Assembly (NCBI GenBank): GCA_016194335.1
Contig: JACQBR010000018.1
Coordinates: 1-36,514, forward strand
Direction: 5' to 3'
Length of the DNA stretch: 36,514 bases
Source of the DNA: Microcaldota archaeon
GTDB taxonomy: Archaea; Micrarchaeota; Micrarchaeia; Norongarragalinales; UBA97
Program-made: the position numbers and the translations under genes
Shown here: positions 15,056 to 22,797 of the stretch, piece after piece
Layout: each line of letters opens with the position of its first letter
Position numbering within the stretch: the first letter of the stretch is position 1
Notes under the pieces: generated by a model
Told to the model about the DNA's origin: nothing
Database searches by the model: none
What the model saw: only the letters and a program-made list of their open reading frames with translations

Positions 15056-15184
15056 TGGACTCGGTGGGATTTGAACCCACGACCTCCTGCTTGCAAAGCA
15101 GGCGCGCTTTAGCGAATTACGCTCGCGCCCCCACTTGCGTTGGTCGTGGGGCTCAAACGCCTTTTGCCACTGCGCTACGAGCCC
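15056..15184 (-). tRNA. tRNA-Ala(TGC) with an intron in the D loop
   Basis: Acceptor GGGCTCG/CGAGTCC plus A, anticodon arm CCTGC-TTTGCAA-GCAGG, T arm GTGGG-TTCAAAT-CCCAC are intact. Between D-stem strands GCGC (15172-15175) and GCGC (15104-15107) lie 64 nt in place of a normal 8-10. Removing about 54 nt (roughly 15112-15166) leaves AGTGGCTAAA as D loop and a 75-nt tRNA. The insert folds by CCCCAC/GTGGGG and CGTTTG/CGAGCG. The strict BHB form would delete the D loop, so exact ends are open. Location in the 16S-23S spacer is classic. Confidence 0.88.
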
Positions 15185-15212
15185 ATTGATTTCCCCGATT
15201 TTCAGATGGAAA

Positions 15213-15228
15213 TGACAGGTTTTAGAAA
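15213..15228 (-). other. Pre-16S processing stem, 3' strand
   Basis: TGACAGGTTTTAGAAA here is the exact reverse complement of 18261-18276; a perfect 16-bp stem that brackets the 16S RNA. Confidence 0.85.
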
Positions 15229-15357
15229 TTTAGCAAATGTGCTTAGTCACCTTCCTTGCGGAAGGGCTTAAAGGGTTTGACACAGTTGCTCCAAAGGCTG
15301 AGTTCTTGTGCCAAATGGAGGTGATCTAACCGCAGGTTCCCCTACGGTTACCTTGTT

Positions 15358-15685
15358 CACGTTGTTCCACATGTCGCCATGCGGCGTGGACTATATCTTC
15401 ATCTTGAATTTCTCCAAGAGCCTCGCTTGTAGTCTCTGAGGTGTCCGTTAAGGTACATCTACATGACGGAAAGAAATGGGTTCTTGTCTAATGCACAAAT
15501 CCAATGTGCCTCAGCGACAACCTAAATGCCATGATACTTGTACCCGTGTCACGCCGTTGAGCGTTAACGGTTCCCTGCTGATAGACCCCACTTCAACCGT
15601 TGCCAGTTGAAGATGCTTTAGGGTTGTTCCAGCATATAGCGAAGTTTTTCCGCAATCTCTCAACTGCGGGTCGCAACAAATGTTT
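15358..15685 (-). other. Group I intron in 16S after U1498
   Basis: 328 nt, no ORF. Exon GTCGT pairs with guide GCGAC (U-G at the cut), the intron ends in G, and CGCTATATGCTGGAACAACCC, CTCAGAGACTACAAGC (R) and GAAGATATAGTCC (S) are present in order. Joined exons give AAGTCGT+AACAAGGTAACC exactly. The core is clearly related to the L1923 intron. Confidence 0.93.
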
Positions 15686-15802
15686 ACGACTTAATCCTCC
15701 TCACGAAGCTCTAGCTCGACATGCCCGTAGGGCAAGCCTCACTAAAACCTCGCTCGGATGACTTGACGGGCGGTGTGTGCAAGGAGCGGGGACATATTGG
15801 TG

Positions 15803-16534
15803 TACGATATGCCTAGAAAATTGGGCGTGTCGTAATTCAATGCGCTACGACGCAGGTCCACTTCGAGTGCTTCACGGGAATAAGCCTCAAGAATTTATCA
15901 AAATTCTCTCTACCTATTAGTTTTACCAAGAATCTCCCATTCGTAGAGGCGTAAGTTGGAGTTGGAAACAAACCTAATCAAGTTAGAAGTTTTCCAATCC
16001 GAAAACATACTTCCTCGTTGCAAACGCAGAATGATATCGATGGGTACGGGCCTATTTTCGTCCTCTTTGAAAGAGATAATGAACCTTCTGCGTCAAACCA
16101 CCCTGCCAAATAAGCAGCGCATTCTGATTCAGTTGCAGATAAAACAATTTCGGGAATACGAATAATTCTCGACTTGTTCCCCTTGGGCAATTCGAAGTAG
16201 TTTTCTAAATTCCAAACCAATTCTTTGGAAGTTATTCTCACTCGCTTGTGCCCGAGGTCTAAACAAGGTTGAAAATATGCAAACTCATTTGCTATGTTTT
16301 TTGCAAAACATTCGTCTGCTATTCGTATGTCGATTCTGTTTCTTCCCCCCTCCAGATGACCGTCTCCCGATATGAGACCGGCTAGGTAGAATATTTTTTC
16401 CGTGAAAGACACTCTATGGGAACTTGCGTCGTAACCGCGCGAATCCACTTCTAACAACCTGCTACACTCTTCAATTTCCACTCTTTATAAATGAAAGAGA
16501 GGGTAGCTTGCCGGCTGGCAAGAAATCAGGTTGG
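15803..16534 (-). other. 16S intron in helix 43 (about S1365)
   Basis: About 732 nt separate CGTGTCATCAATTCTAC from ACCAATATGTCCCCGC. Splice sites are not pinned down: the exon sequence CGTGTC pairs with GACACG 15 nt or more inside the 3' end and AATTC with GAATT, which suggests a BHB, but the predicted product is longer than expected. Carries a degenerate endonuclease gene. Confidence 0.8.
15837..16481 (-). pseudogene. LAGLIDADG endonuclease with in-frame TGA
   Basis: Two motifs, FYLAGLISGDGHL (about residues 31-43) and AAYLAGWFDAEGSL (about 121-134). The frame stops with TGA after RIGKLLT (residue 167, position 15978), but in the same frame it continues LGLFPTPTYASTNGRFLVKL and IGRENFDKFLRLIPVKHSKW to a second stop at 15837. 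The continuation looks like the missing C-terminal part of the second domain, so one base change (for example CGA to TGA) has broken a 214-residue enzyme. UGA recoding is possible but nothing else here suggests it. Confidence 0.75.
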
Positions 16535-16584
16535 TAGAATTGATGACACGCGATTACTAGGGATTCCAACTTCATGGGGACGAG

Positions 16585-16620
16585 CTCTGGAAACTGATAA
16601 CAAAAACGGTTAACAGTCTT
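16585..16620 (-). other. 16S microintron in helix 42 (about S1320)
   Basis: 36 nt. Central helix CTGG/CCAG, bulges AAA and AGC, inner helix AGACTGTTAAC/GTTATCAGTTT. Product GGGGGCTGGAA+CTCGTCCCC matches the archaeal GGGCTGCAACTCGCCC in length and form. Confidence 0.85.
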
Positions 16621-16992
16621 TTCCAGCCCCCAATCCGTACTGGGGCGGAGTTTGGGCGATTGCCTTCACCTTTCGGCGTCGGAACGCATTGTCTCCGCCA
16701 TTGTATGCCACGTGTGGCCCCAGAGATTCAGGCCATACGGACCTAGCGTCGCCACTTCCTTCCTCCAACTTAGCGCTGGCAGTCTCCAACGAGTGCTGCC
16801 CGAATTTCTTCGAGCGTGGCAACGTTGGACGGTGATCTCGCTCGTTGCAAGACTTAACTTGACACCTCACGGCACGAGCTGACGCTGGCCATGCAACACT
16901 TCTCGGCTTGTTGGCTAAGATCTTTAGTCTGAGCTTCATACTGCCGTCTCTCTGGGTGAGTTTCCCGGCGTTGAGTCCAATTGAACCGCAGC

Positions 16993-17090
16993 ATGTGGAA
17001 CGCCAAACCTTGGATAAGAAATATACATGCCTTCCAATAGCGAAACCTCTCGGTAGACTATTGGAATTGGCAAATCAAGGTTTGGTGTTA
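16993..17090 (-). other. 16S BHB intron at about S946
   Basis: 98 nt. Central helix GTGG/CCAC, bulges ATT and ATG, inner helix AACACCAAACCTTG/CAAGGTTTGGCGTT; a second stem TTCCAATAG/CTATTGGAA. Product GGTGGAT+GCTGCGGTTCAATTGG is the expected conserved sequence. Confidence 0.9.
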
Positions 17091-17106
17091 ATCCACCCCT
17101 TGTGGT

Positions 17107-17208
<102 letters not shown>

Positions 17209-17300
17209 CCCCAGGTAGCGGACTTAACGCTTTCGCTGCGGCACTGCAGTCACTCGCGGTGGCTGCAACGCCTAGTCCGCATCATTTACTGCTAGGACTA

Positions 17301-17335
17301 TTTCCGGCACAACCAATGATGCACTGGCTGTTGCT
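17301..17335 (-). other. 16S microintron at about S800
   Basis: About 35 nt with stem GCAACAGCCA/TGGTTGTGC (one bulge). Removal gives ACCCGAG+TAGTCC, matching ACCCGGGTAGTCC. It lies only 7 nt from the next intron. Confidence 0.75.
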
Positions 17336-17342
17336 CTCGGGT

Positions 17343-17450
17343 GATTAGTGAGATAGAAGCTCATTTGTTGTCGTTCTTTCCGCCAGTAGTTTTTTCGTGC
17401 AATTGGCGGGAAGAATTCATCTCGTTTTTTTTTTTGAGAGCTTCCCTCAT
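17343..17450 (-). other. 16S BHB intron at S793
   Basis: 108 nt. Central helix TTAG/CTAA, bulges ATA and TCA, inner helix with TGAG/CTCA and GAAGCTC/GAGCTTC. Product GGATTAGAT+ACCCGAG is the universal 790-loop sequence. Confidence 0.87.
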
Positions 17451-18199
17451 ATCTAATCCGATTTGCTACCCTAGCCTTCGCATCTCACCGTCGGACATGT
17501 TTTGGCCAAGCGCTTTCGCCACCGATGGTCCTGCAAGGATTAGAGGATTTTACTCCTACCCCTACAGTACCCTTGGCCTCCCCCATTCCCAAGACCGGTA
17601 GTATTCCCCGCGCGCCCACCGATTAGGTCGGTGGATTTCACGGGGAACTGGCCGATCAGGCTACATGCGTTTTAAACCCAATATTCGTGGGCACCACTCG
17701 GGCTACCTGTGTTACCGCGGCGGCTGGCACAGGATTTACCCACCCCTTATTCAGCCAGCTTTTCAAGCTGACTAAAAGCCGACCGTAAGGTCGGCACTCA
17801 GAGTACCCTCGTCACGCTTTCGCGCATTGCGAAGGTTGCGCGACTGCTGCATCCCGTAGGACTCGGGCCCTTGTCTCAGTGCCCGTCTGGGGGCTCCTAC
17901 TCCCATAGCCCCTACTGATTATCGCCTTGGTGAGCCGTTACCTCGCCAACAAGCTAATCAGCCGCAGAGCAATTCTTCGGCGGTACGCCTGCAATTTGGC
18001 GCCCTTTTGGCAAAGCCAACGTTCCAGTTGCGCTTTGCTATGTGGAATTCTCGTCACTTTCGCGACGATGTTCCCCTCCGGAGATCATGTTCTCTACGTG
18101 TTACTCAGCCGTCCGCCAAGAACCGAAGCCGGTTCTTCAGACTTGCATGTCTTAGTCGCACTCTGATAGCAGTGCCCTCCAGCAGGATCAACTGGAGTC

Positions 18200-18540
18200 G
18201 CCCGGCCCCCATTGCAGGAGACCGGGACTTAAGGTCGCAAGAACTAAGCTACTTATTGTCTTTCTAAAACCTGTCAGTCGAACTCAAAACTCGGCCCTCC
18301 ACGGGGATGGAAAGCTTTGCCTGCTTGAGTGCCCATAATTGCCCTTAGTGGAAAAAGGTGGAATCGAGTCATGCGAGCAGCAAGGCGCATTGATGGCCAT
18401 AACTGCGAATTACCGCAATCAAAGCACGAAAAAGGCGCCTGAACCTGCTCTTCCGTCCGCCGGGACTAAAAGCACTAAAAAAACAACGCATCGTCATAGA
18501 ATGAGAATTCTAGACGCGCCTACTTAATTGAGCAGAGAAA
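18200..18540 (-). other. rRNA operon leader
   Basis: About 340 nt between promoter and 16S. It contains the processing strand 18261-18276 and a shorter AGTTCTTG/CAAGAACT match to the trailer. The plus-strand reading frame at 18339-18527 has no coding character. Confidence 0.6.
18261..18276 (-). other. Pre-16S processing stem, 5' strand
   Basis: Exact reverse complement of 15213-15228. Confidence 0.85.
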
Positions 18541-18551
18541 GGTATATAAGG
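18541..18551. promoter_or_regulatory. TATA box for rRNA operon (and divergent gene)
   Basis: GGTATATAAGG; on the minus strand CCTTATATACC, a strong TATA for the rRNA operon, and on the plus strand 36-46 bp before ATG 18587. Confidence 0.6.
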
Positions 18552-18586
18552 CTAACGAGAGGCAATTGGTGGGAAAAGGTGAGATT

Positions 18587-19035
18587 ATGCGATTCAGCTT
18601 GAGAGACCCGTTGGGAATAAAGGCGAGAAAGGAGGAAAGGCAAAGAGAACGGGAGGCGCGTGCCCAAGCGAACGAAAACCACGAGATGTACCTCAAACAT
18701 TTGGCGACTGTGCAAAACAGGAGAGCGTCCCCTGCGGAATTGAAGCCGCCTTGGAACACCTGGCTAAGGCAAAGCCAAGATATTCGAGCGCCTGGGGCCG
18801 CTACGCGGGCCTGAACAACAAAGAAACTCTCAAAGCTCTCCGGGATACCCTTCTGGAGATGCGCGACCGTATGCACAATGAAGAACTCCGAACTCTTATG
18901 GCAAAAGCCTACGAATCCATGATAACCCAATTTGACGTCATCGCCCAGACGGGGATGGAAAGGCACAAGGCAGAGCTTAAGAAACTCCAGCGAAAAGAGC
19001 AGGAAGAATTCGAAAGAGAACAACGAAAACGATAG
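18587..19035 (+). pseudogene. Charged coiled-coil protein, frameshifted
   Basis: From ATG 18587 the frame reads MRFSLRDPLGIKARKEERQR and on to ATVQNRRASPAEL, then shifts into non-coding-like sequence ending at 18814. Another frame (open from 18751 to 19035) continues as EHLAKAKPRYSSAWGRYAGL and a long Glu/Lys/Arg helix ending FEREQRKR. If one base is restored near 18740, the product reads ...SPAEIEAALEHLAKAKPR..., a natural helix of about 149 residues. Mutation, sequencing error or programmed shift cannot be told apart; no slippery run is obvious. Function unknown; probably a soluble coiled-coil protein. Confidence 0.6.
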
Positions 19036-19088
19036 GCCTATTTTTCTGCGGGTTAAGCGTTGCGACCGGATTTTCTGTTTGCAAAACA

Positions 19089-19853
19089 CTAACAGAAATC
19101 CTCAGTCACGAGGATGTTCCCATCCTTGTCCTCCCCCACGCCTATCCCCTCGCGGTCGAAGGTGGCCGTGAGGATGTTCTTGCGGTGGTGGGGGCTGTTG
19201 AACCACCAATCCACGACCTCCTGCGCAATCTGGTCGTTTGACTTGCAATCCCTGGTTTCGAAGGCCGAATTGTAGGTTTTCGCGCTCCATGATGTGGTCT
19301 TGATGATGTTCTCGCTCAACCCGTCGGCATATTGGGAGCCGAAAACCTTGTGGCAAGTGTAACCGGCATTGAGGCCGCGCGCCGTGGGGTCCAATCCTTC
19401 GGGAGTGTCGTGCTCGAAATAGTTCCGTTCCAGCATGTCCAGGCTGTGAAGCCGCGCGATTCGGGCCAGGGAGTCGTCAAATGCCAACTGCGCCAAACCG
19501 TTCTGTGCCCTTTGCAGGTTGATTCCCGAATGGACGGCGGCCTCGATCTTTCCGGTTGACAGGGGAGCCTCACAATTGGACAAGCTGACGGGATGCCCGC
19601 CGTTTGAGAGGGCGTATATCGAGCCTATTTGGCCGCTCAACATGGCAGCCACGTAGCCCAAGAGAAAAATCCCCACTAACGCCATTAATGCGGTAAAGGC
19701 CGCCCCCGTGATCTTGGAGACGAACGAACCGACAAGCCTAGTGAATGAACTGGCCCTTCCCGTTGGCAAATGGCGGCCGCCCTTAACGCGATGCCTCCTC
19801 TCCGAATCTCTATTGGTTAGCCCGACATTTTGCTTGAAAAACCCTTTTGCCAT
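19089..19853 (-). CDS. Membrane-anchored CAP/SCP-domain protein
   Basis: 254 residues from ATG 19853 (AGGAG upstream); a GTG at 19919 overlapping the stop of the upstream gene as GTGA would add 22 residues and couple the two. An N-terminal basic region is followed by one TM helix (about residues 50-75) and an extracellular CAP domain: INLQRAQNGLAQLAFDDSLA, ARLHSLDMLERNYFEHDTPEG, GLSENI, WWFNSPHHRKNILTATFDREGIGV. Four cysteines in the outer part could form disulfides. CAP proteins are secreted and of varied function. Confidence 0.85.
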   Translation of the reverse strand: MAKGFFKQNVGLTNRDSERRHRVKGGRHLPTGRASSFTRLVGSFVSKITGAAFTALMALVGIFLLGYVAAMLSGQIGSIYALSNGGHPVSLSNCEAPLSTGKIEAAVHSGINLQRAQNGLAQLAFDDSLARIARLHSLDMLERNYFEHDTPEGLDPTARGLNAGYTCHKVFGSQYADGLSENIIKTTSWSAKTYNSAFETRDCKSNDQIAQEVVDWWFNSPHHRKNILTATFDREGIGVGEDKDGNILVTEDFC

Positions 19854-19915
19854 CAGAATCTTCGCTCCTGAAAAGTCTTTCCGGAAACATCCCGGCTGGC
19901 GACCTTGAATCGAAT

Positions 19916-20323
19916 TCACTTCTTCGGCAACCCCACGCCCAACCCGCGCAAGCTGTCCTCCACTTCCTTAATCCGTCCGTGGTGCGTCTTGCTCAAAAGC
20001 TTGAAGTCATGCTCCGTAATTGCCCCTTCGAGGAATTTCCTCTTGGCGTCGGCAAGCAGGCTCCGCAGGTTGAGCCTCTGGTCAAGCAGGGCGGAAACCG
20101 CTTGGGCGCGGGTGAATTCCCCTCCCGCGAAGGGGTCGGAAACAGAGTCCGAGGCGGAAAGCACTTCCGCAGCCGCCCTCAGCGCTGCCGGCACTTTCCT
20201 GCTTCGCGCCGGTTCGGTGACGATTGGAGCGGCGAGCTTCTTGTAAATGAGGTACGCGAGCACCCCGCAAAGCAGGACGGTCAGCGCGTCTAAAATGAGG
20301 AAAAACTCCGGACTTAGTGCCAT
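19916..20323 (-). CDS. Single-TM hypothetical protein
   Basis: 135 residues from ATG 20323 (TTG at 20335 is an alternative). One N-terminal TM helix (LILDALTVLLCGVLAYLIY), then a soluble helical tail containing FTRAQAVSALLDQRLNLRSLL and AKRKFLEGAITEHDFKLLSK, resembling short oligomerisation (SHOCT-like) segments. It is directly upstream of the CAP protein with a possible 4-bp GTGA overlap, so both may be made together at the membrane. Confidence 0.7.
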   Translation of the reverse strand: MALSPEFFLILDALTVLLCGVLAYLIYKKLAAPIVTEPARSRKVPAALRAAAEVLSASDSVSDPFAGGEFTRAQAVSALLDQRLNLRSLLADAKRKFLEGAITEHDFKLLSKTHHGRIKEVEDSLRGLGVGLPKK

Positions 20324-20401
20324 GCGTTCTATCAACTACCCGCAATTCATTTGGAAAAACCTACATTTAAGACAATGCGCGGGGCAAAATTATTCTTGTT
20401 T

Positions 20402-20573
20402 GCAGGGGTGGCCGAGTTTGGTCAAAGGCGCAGGGCTTAGGACCCTGTCCCCAAGGGGTTCGAGCGTTCAAACGGCCCTTTCTTCGCTCGCTCACTCCGC
20501 TTCGCTGCGTTCGACTCGCTCGAAAGCGCTGGCGGAAAACGATGAAAGAGTTCTGAAAATCGCTCCCCCTGCA
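20402..20573 (+). tRNA. tRNA-Leu(TAG) with an intron in the T loop
   Basis: Acceptor GCAGGGG/CCCCTGC plus A, anticodon arm CAGGG-CTTAGGA-CCCTG, long variable arm TCCCCAAGGGGTTC, T stem GAGCG/CGCTC. The T loop TTCAAA/T is split by 87 nt (20473-20559). A canonical BHB forms: T stem, bulge AAT, central TTCA/TGAA, bulge AAC, inner CTTTC-T-TCG/CGA-T-GAAAG. Cutting gives the standard TTCAAAT loop and an 85-nt tRNA. Confidence 0.93.
20473..20559 (+). other. T-loop intron of tRNA-Leu
   Basis: 87-nt BHB intron, GC-rich with repeated CGCTCGC-like words. No room for a protein. Confidence 0.85.
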
Positions 20574-20814
20574 TATAGTATCTTTCTATAGTCTTGACTT
20601 TTTCTCCTCGTCAATCCCCTTGAGTCATCTCGTCGCTCGCCTAAGAAAGACAGACTATAAATAGTTCTCAGTGCACTGCCCAGACTCCAAATTACTTTAG
20701 GTCAAGCGGGATTTCTAGTCGGATCAAGTTTTTGCATATTACCCCTGCTATCACCCACGAAGTAAACATGGTCGCCAGAAATTGTTTTAAAGTATGTGAA
20801 GGTAAAATAATCTT

Positions 20815-21066
20815 ATGACCAAAAAAGAAATCGCCAGCGGTGTGGTGCACAAAATGCCTGCTGACTTACGAAGAGCCCTTATTTCAACGCCTGCGGCTCA
20901 AGCAGTATGGGAAGATATTTCGCCACTTGCGCGCAATGAGTGGATCTGCTGGGTTACGTCCGGCAAAAAAGCGGAAACGCGGAATATCCGTATCGAGAAG
21001 GCACTCTCGAAGCTTAAAGGTGGAATGCGCAGGCCTTGTTGTTGGGCAGGTTGTATTCATCGTTGA
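20815..21066 (+). CDS. YdeI/OmpD-associated family small protein
   Basis: 83 residues. The body LRRALISTPAAQAVWEDISPL ARNEWICWVTSGKKAETR and RIEKALSKLKGG is the C-terminal helical domain of YdeI-like 'bacteriocin-protection' proteins, and the end RRPCCWAGCIHR is the cysteine tail found in many bacterial members. The family is mostly bacterial, so transfer is likely. It begins a small plus-strand cluster after tRNA-Leu; a TATA-like ACTATAAATAG lies at about 20654. Confidence 0.75.
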   Translation: MTKKEIASGVVHKMPADLRRALISTPAAQAVWEDISPLARNEWICWVTSGKKAETRNIRIEKALSKLKGGMRRPCCWAGCIHR

Positions 21067-21097
21067 AATCTTCGGAATCGGTTCAAGGGCATCTCTA

Positions 21098-21217
21098 ATG
21101 AACATGAAAAGCAAGCCCAAAAAAGCGAAAACCTGTAGCCGCGGCCATAAATACGAGGGAAGCGACCCGTGTCCCATTTGTTGGCCCGGACACGATGAAA
21201 AGAGGAAACGATCATGA
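21098..21217 (+). CDS. Small zinc-ribbon protein
   Basis: 39 residues, MNMKSKPKKAKTC followed by SRGHKYEGSDPCPICWPGH. The C-x3-H...CPxC pattern is the zinc knuckle of short bacterial proteins with 'CPKGHxYYKSSDCPxCPxC'. Only the knuckle is present. Its stop overlaps the next ATG (ATGA). Confidence 0.55.
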   Translation: MNMKSKPKKAKTCSRGHKYEGSDPCPICWPGHDEKRKRS

Positions 21218-21321
21218 AAAAGCATGAATTAAAGAATATGAGATTTAAACCTACACCTGCAGAAAGAATTCAGGAGAGCTTCATGCAATACTTCAAGCAC
21301 TTTTGGAAAGAACCAAAGTAA
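21214..21321 (+). CDS. 35-residue hypothetical protein
   Basis: Starts in an ATGA overlap with the zinc-ribbon ORF. Reads MKKHELKNMRFKPTPAERI then QESFMQYFKHFWKEPK. AT-richer than the rest. Overlap argues for translation; function unknown. Confidence 0.45.
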   Translation: MKKHELKNMRFKPTPAERIQESFMQYFKHFWKEPK

Positions 21322-21323
21322 TG

Positions 21324-21358
21324 CTCTAGTATTAAGCTAGAGTTACTTCCCCTGTATC
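21324..21358 (+). terminator. Possible terminator
   Basis: CTCTAG/CTAGAG hairpin followed by a T-rich stretch (CTTATTTTTATTG) after the small gene cluster. Confidence 0.4.
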
Positions 21359-21391
21359 TTATTTTTATTGTTCTTTCGCTTAATCGCTACG

Positions 21392-22075
21392 ATGCCAAAT
21401 CCGTTCGACGATTTTTCCCCAAGGCAGAGACGCACGCTCCAAGCACTCGGCACTCCGGCGAAGGTGCAGGACCTTGTCGAGAACCTCGCCTACAACGTCG
21501 AGGACAAGGGCGAAACCGCGTACTCGCCGAAATTGGTTTTGGAAAAGAAGAAGGCGCACTGCCTTGAAGGGGCGTTGCTCGCTGCGTGCGCCTTCCGATT
21601 CCACGGCCAGCCTCCTTTGCTGGTTGACCTGCGTTCGGTGAGGGACGAGGACCACGTGATTTGCGTCTTTAGGCACGGAGGGTTGTGGGGAAGCGTTGCA
21701 AAGTCGAAATTCACCGGCTTGCGCAGCCGCGACCCGGTTTACGCAAGCGTGCGCGAGCTGGCAATGAGTTATTTCGAGGACTACTACAACTACGCGGGTG
21801 AAAAGACTCTGCGCGAGTTTTCAGAACCGCTTGACTTGAGAAAGTTCGACAACCGGAATTGGATGGCGACGGATGAGAACGCGTGGTTTCTCCACGACGC
21901 GCTTGACGGCAAGCGGCACCATTCGGTCATGCCGCTTACGCACGAAAAAAAGATCACAAGAGTGAAAGGAAGCTTATTTGCCGCCGGACTGATCGCCCAC
22001 CCCAAACTCAGTATGGCAATTCCTTCCAAAAAGGAAATGATGGAAGAAATACTGCAAAAAAAGAAAGCACCCTAG
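21392..22075 (+). CDS. Transglutaminase-like cysteine-peptidase family protein
   Basis: 227 residues from ATG 21392 (MPNPFDDFSPRQRRTLQAL). A papain/transglutaminase-like core is visible: KKAHCLEGALLAACAFRFHG holds the putative nucleophile Cys (about residue 62), and RDEDHVICVFRHGG supplies the His (about residue 91), followed by GSVAKSKFTGLRSRDPVY and the conserved ELAMSYFEDYYN. This is a conserved uncharacterised family seen mainly in bacteria. Its 3' end overlaps the convergent PAC2 gene by 4 bp. Confidence 0.7.
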   Translation: MPNPFDDFSPRQRRTLQALGTPAKVQDLVENLAYNVEDKGETAYSPKLVLEKKKAHCLEGALLAACAFRFHGQPPLLVDLRSVRDEDHVICVFRHGGLWGSVAKSKFTGLRSRDPVYASVRELAMSYFEDYYNYAGEKTLREFSEPLDLRKFDNRNWMATDENAWFLHDALDGKRHHSVMPLTHEKKITRVKGSLFAAGLIAHPKLSMAIPSKKEMMEEILQKKKAP

Positions 22076-22797
22076 CTGTACATCGGGTTTTCTTCCATCG
22101 TCTTGTAGTCCTGGTGCATCGAACGCATTTTTTCCATCGCGTCCTTGATGCGCCCCTCGATCTTGTCGCCCTCGCCGATGAGCTCCTGCGTCTTTACCGG
22201 AAGGGAAAGCATAGTGGTCACCTTGTCAAGAAGCCGCGCGGCGGCCTTGGGGTCAAGCGGGTTTGCAGTCTGCACCATCAGGTTGGCCGCCGGGAACTTT
22301 TCGGCCGCGCATTCGGCAATCAAAACGCCGCTCACGCCCTGCGTCGCGCCCTCCTTGATAAGCTCGATCCCTTCCTTCTTGAGCTTCTCGCCGATTTCGG
22401 CAGTGCTTGCAATCCCGTAAATCTTGTCATCAGGCGTCCCCGACGCCACGCCAGCGAGGGAATATATCATGGCCGCCTTGTTTTTCCGCGCGTAATCAGT
22501 AATCGCCTCGGTGAGGGTGAAGACGATGTTGGCGGGAATGACGAATTCGGAAAAGAGCACGATGAGGTTGTGCTTCTCACTCGCGTAAATGCGCGCTGGG
22601 GAGACGGGCTTGAAGTCGTGGATCGCCGCGATGGGTGGGAAATGGGGGGAGGAGAAATAGCCGATGAGCTTCATGTCGAGCTTTTCGGCCAGGAAAGACG
22701 AACTGATCGTGCCGATCATGCCGATTCCGGGAAACCCCTCGATGATCACGGGGTTCTTCAGCTTCACGGGCTCGATTTCCTTGATTTCAACGTGCAT
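22072..22797 (-). CDS. PAC2 family protein
   Basis: 241 residues from ATG 22797. Signature IIEGFPGIGMIGTISSSFLAEKL near the N-terminus, SPARIYASEKHNLIVLFSEF, and a helical C-terminus (KIEGRIKDAMEKMRSMHQDY). In eukaryotes PAC2 helps proteasome assembly; archaeal members occur widely with unclear role. It overlaps the upstream DUF192 gene by 11 bp; a TATA-like TTTATAAG inside that gene (22846-22853) may give a private promoter. Confidence 0.88.
   Translation of the reverse strand: MHVEIKEIEPVKLKNPVIIEGFPGIGMIGTISSSFLAEKLDMKLIGYFSSPHFPPIAAIHDFKPVSPARIYASEKHNLIVLFSEFVIPANIVFTLTEAITDYARKNKAAMIYSLAGVASGTPDDKIYGIASTAEIGEKLKKEGIELIKEGATQGVSGVLIAECAAEKFPAANLMVQTANPLDPKAAARLLDKVTTMLSLPVKTQELIGEGDKIEGRIKDAMEKMRSMHQDYKTMEENPMYS

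Noticed and set aside
14847-15189. Two overlapping plus-strand ORFs in the tRNA-Ala/23S spacer
   Set aside because: They run through the tRNA gene and a hairpin with homopolymer runs.
18339-18527. Possible 62-aa ORF upstream of the rRNA operon
   Set aside because: It lies in the rRNA leader, has no ribosome site and no protein-like composition.
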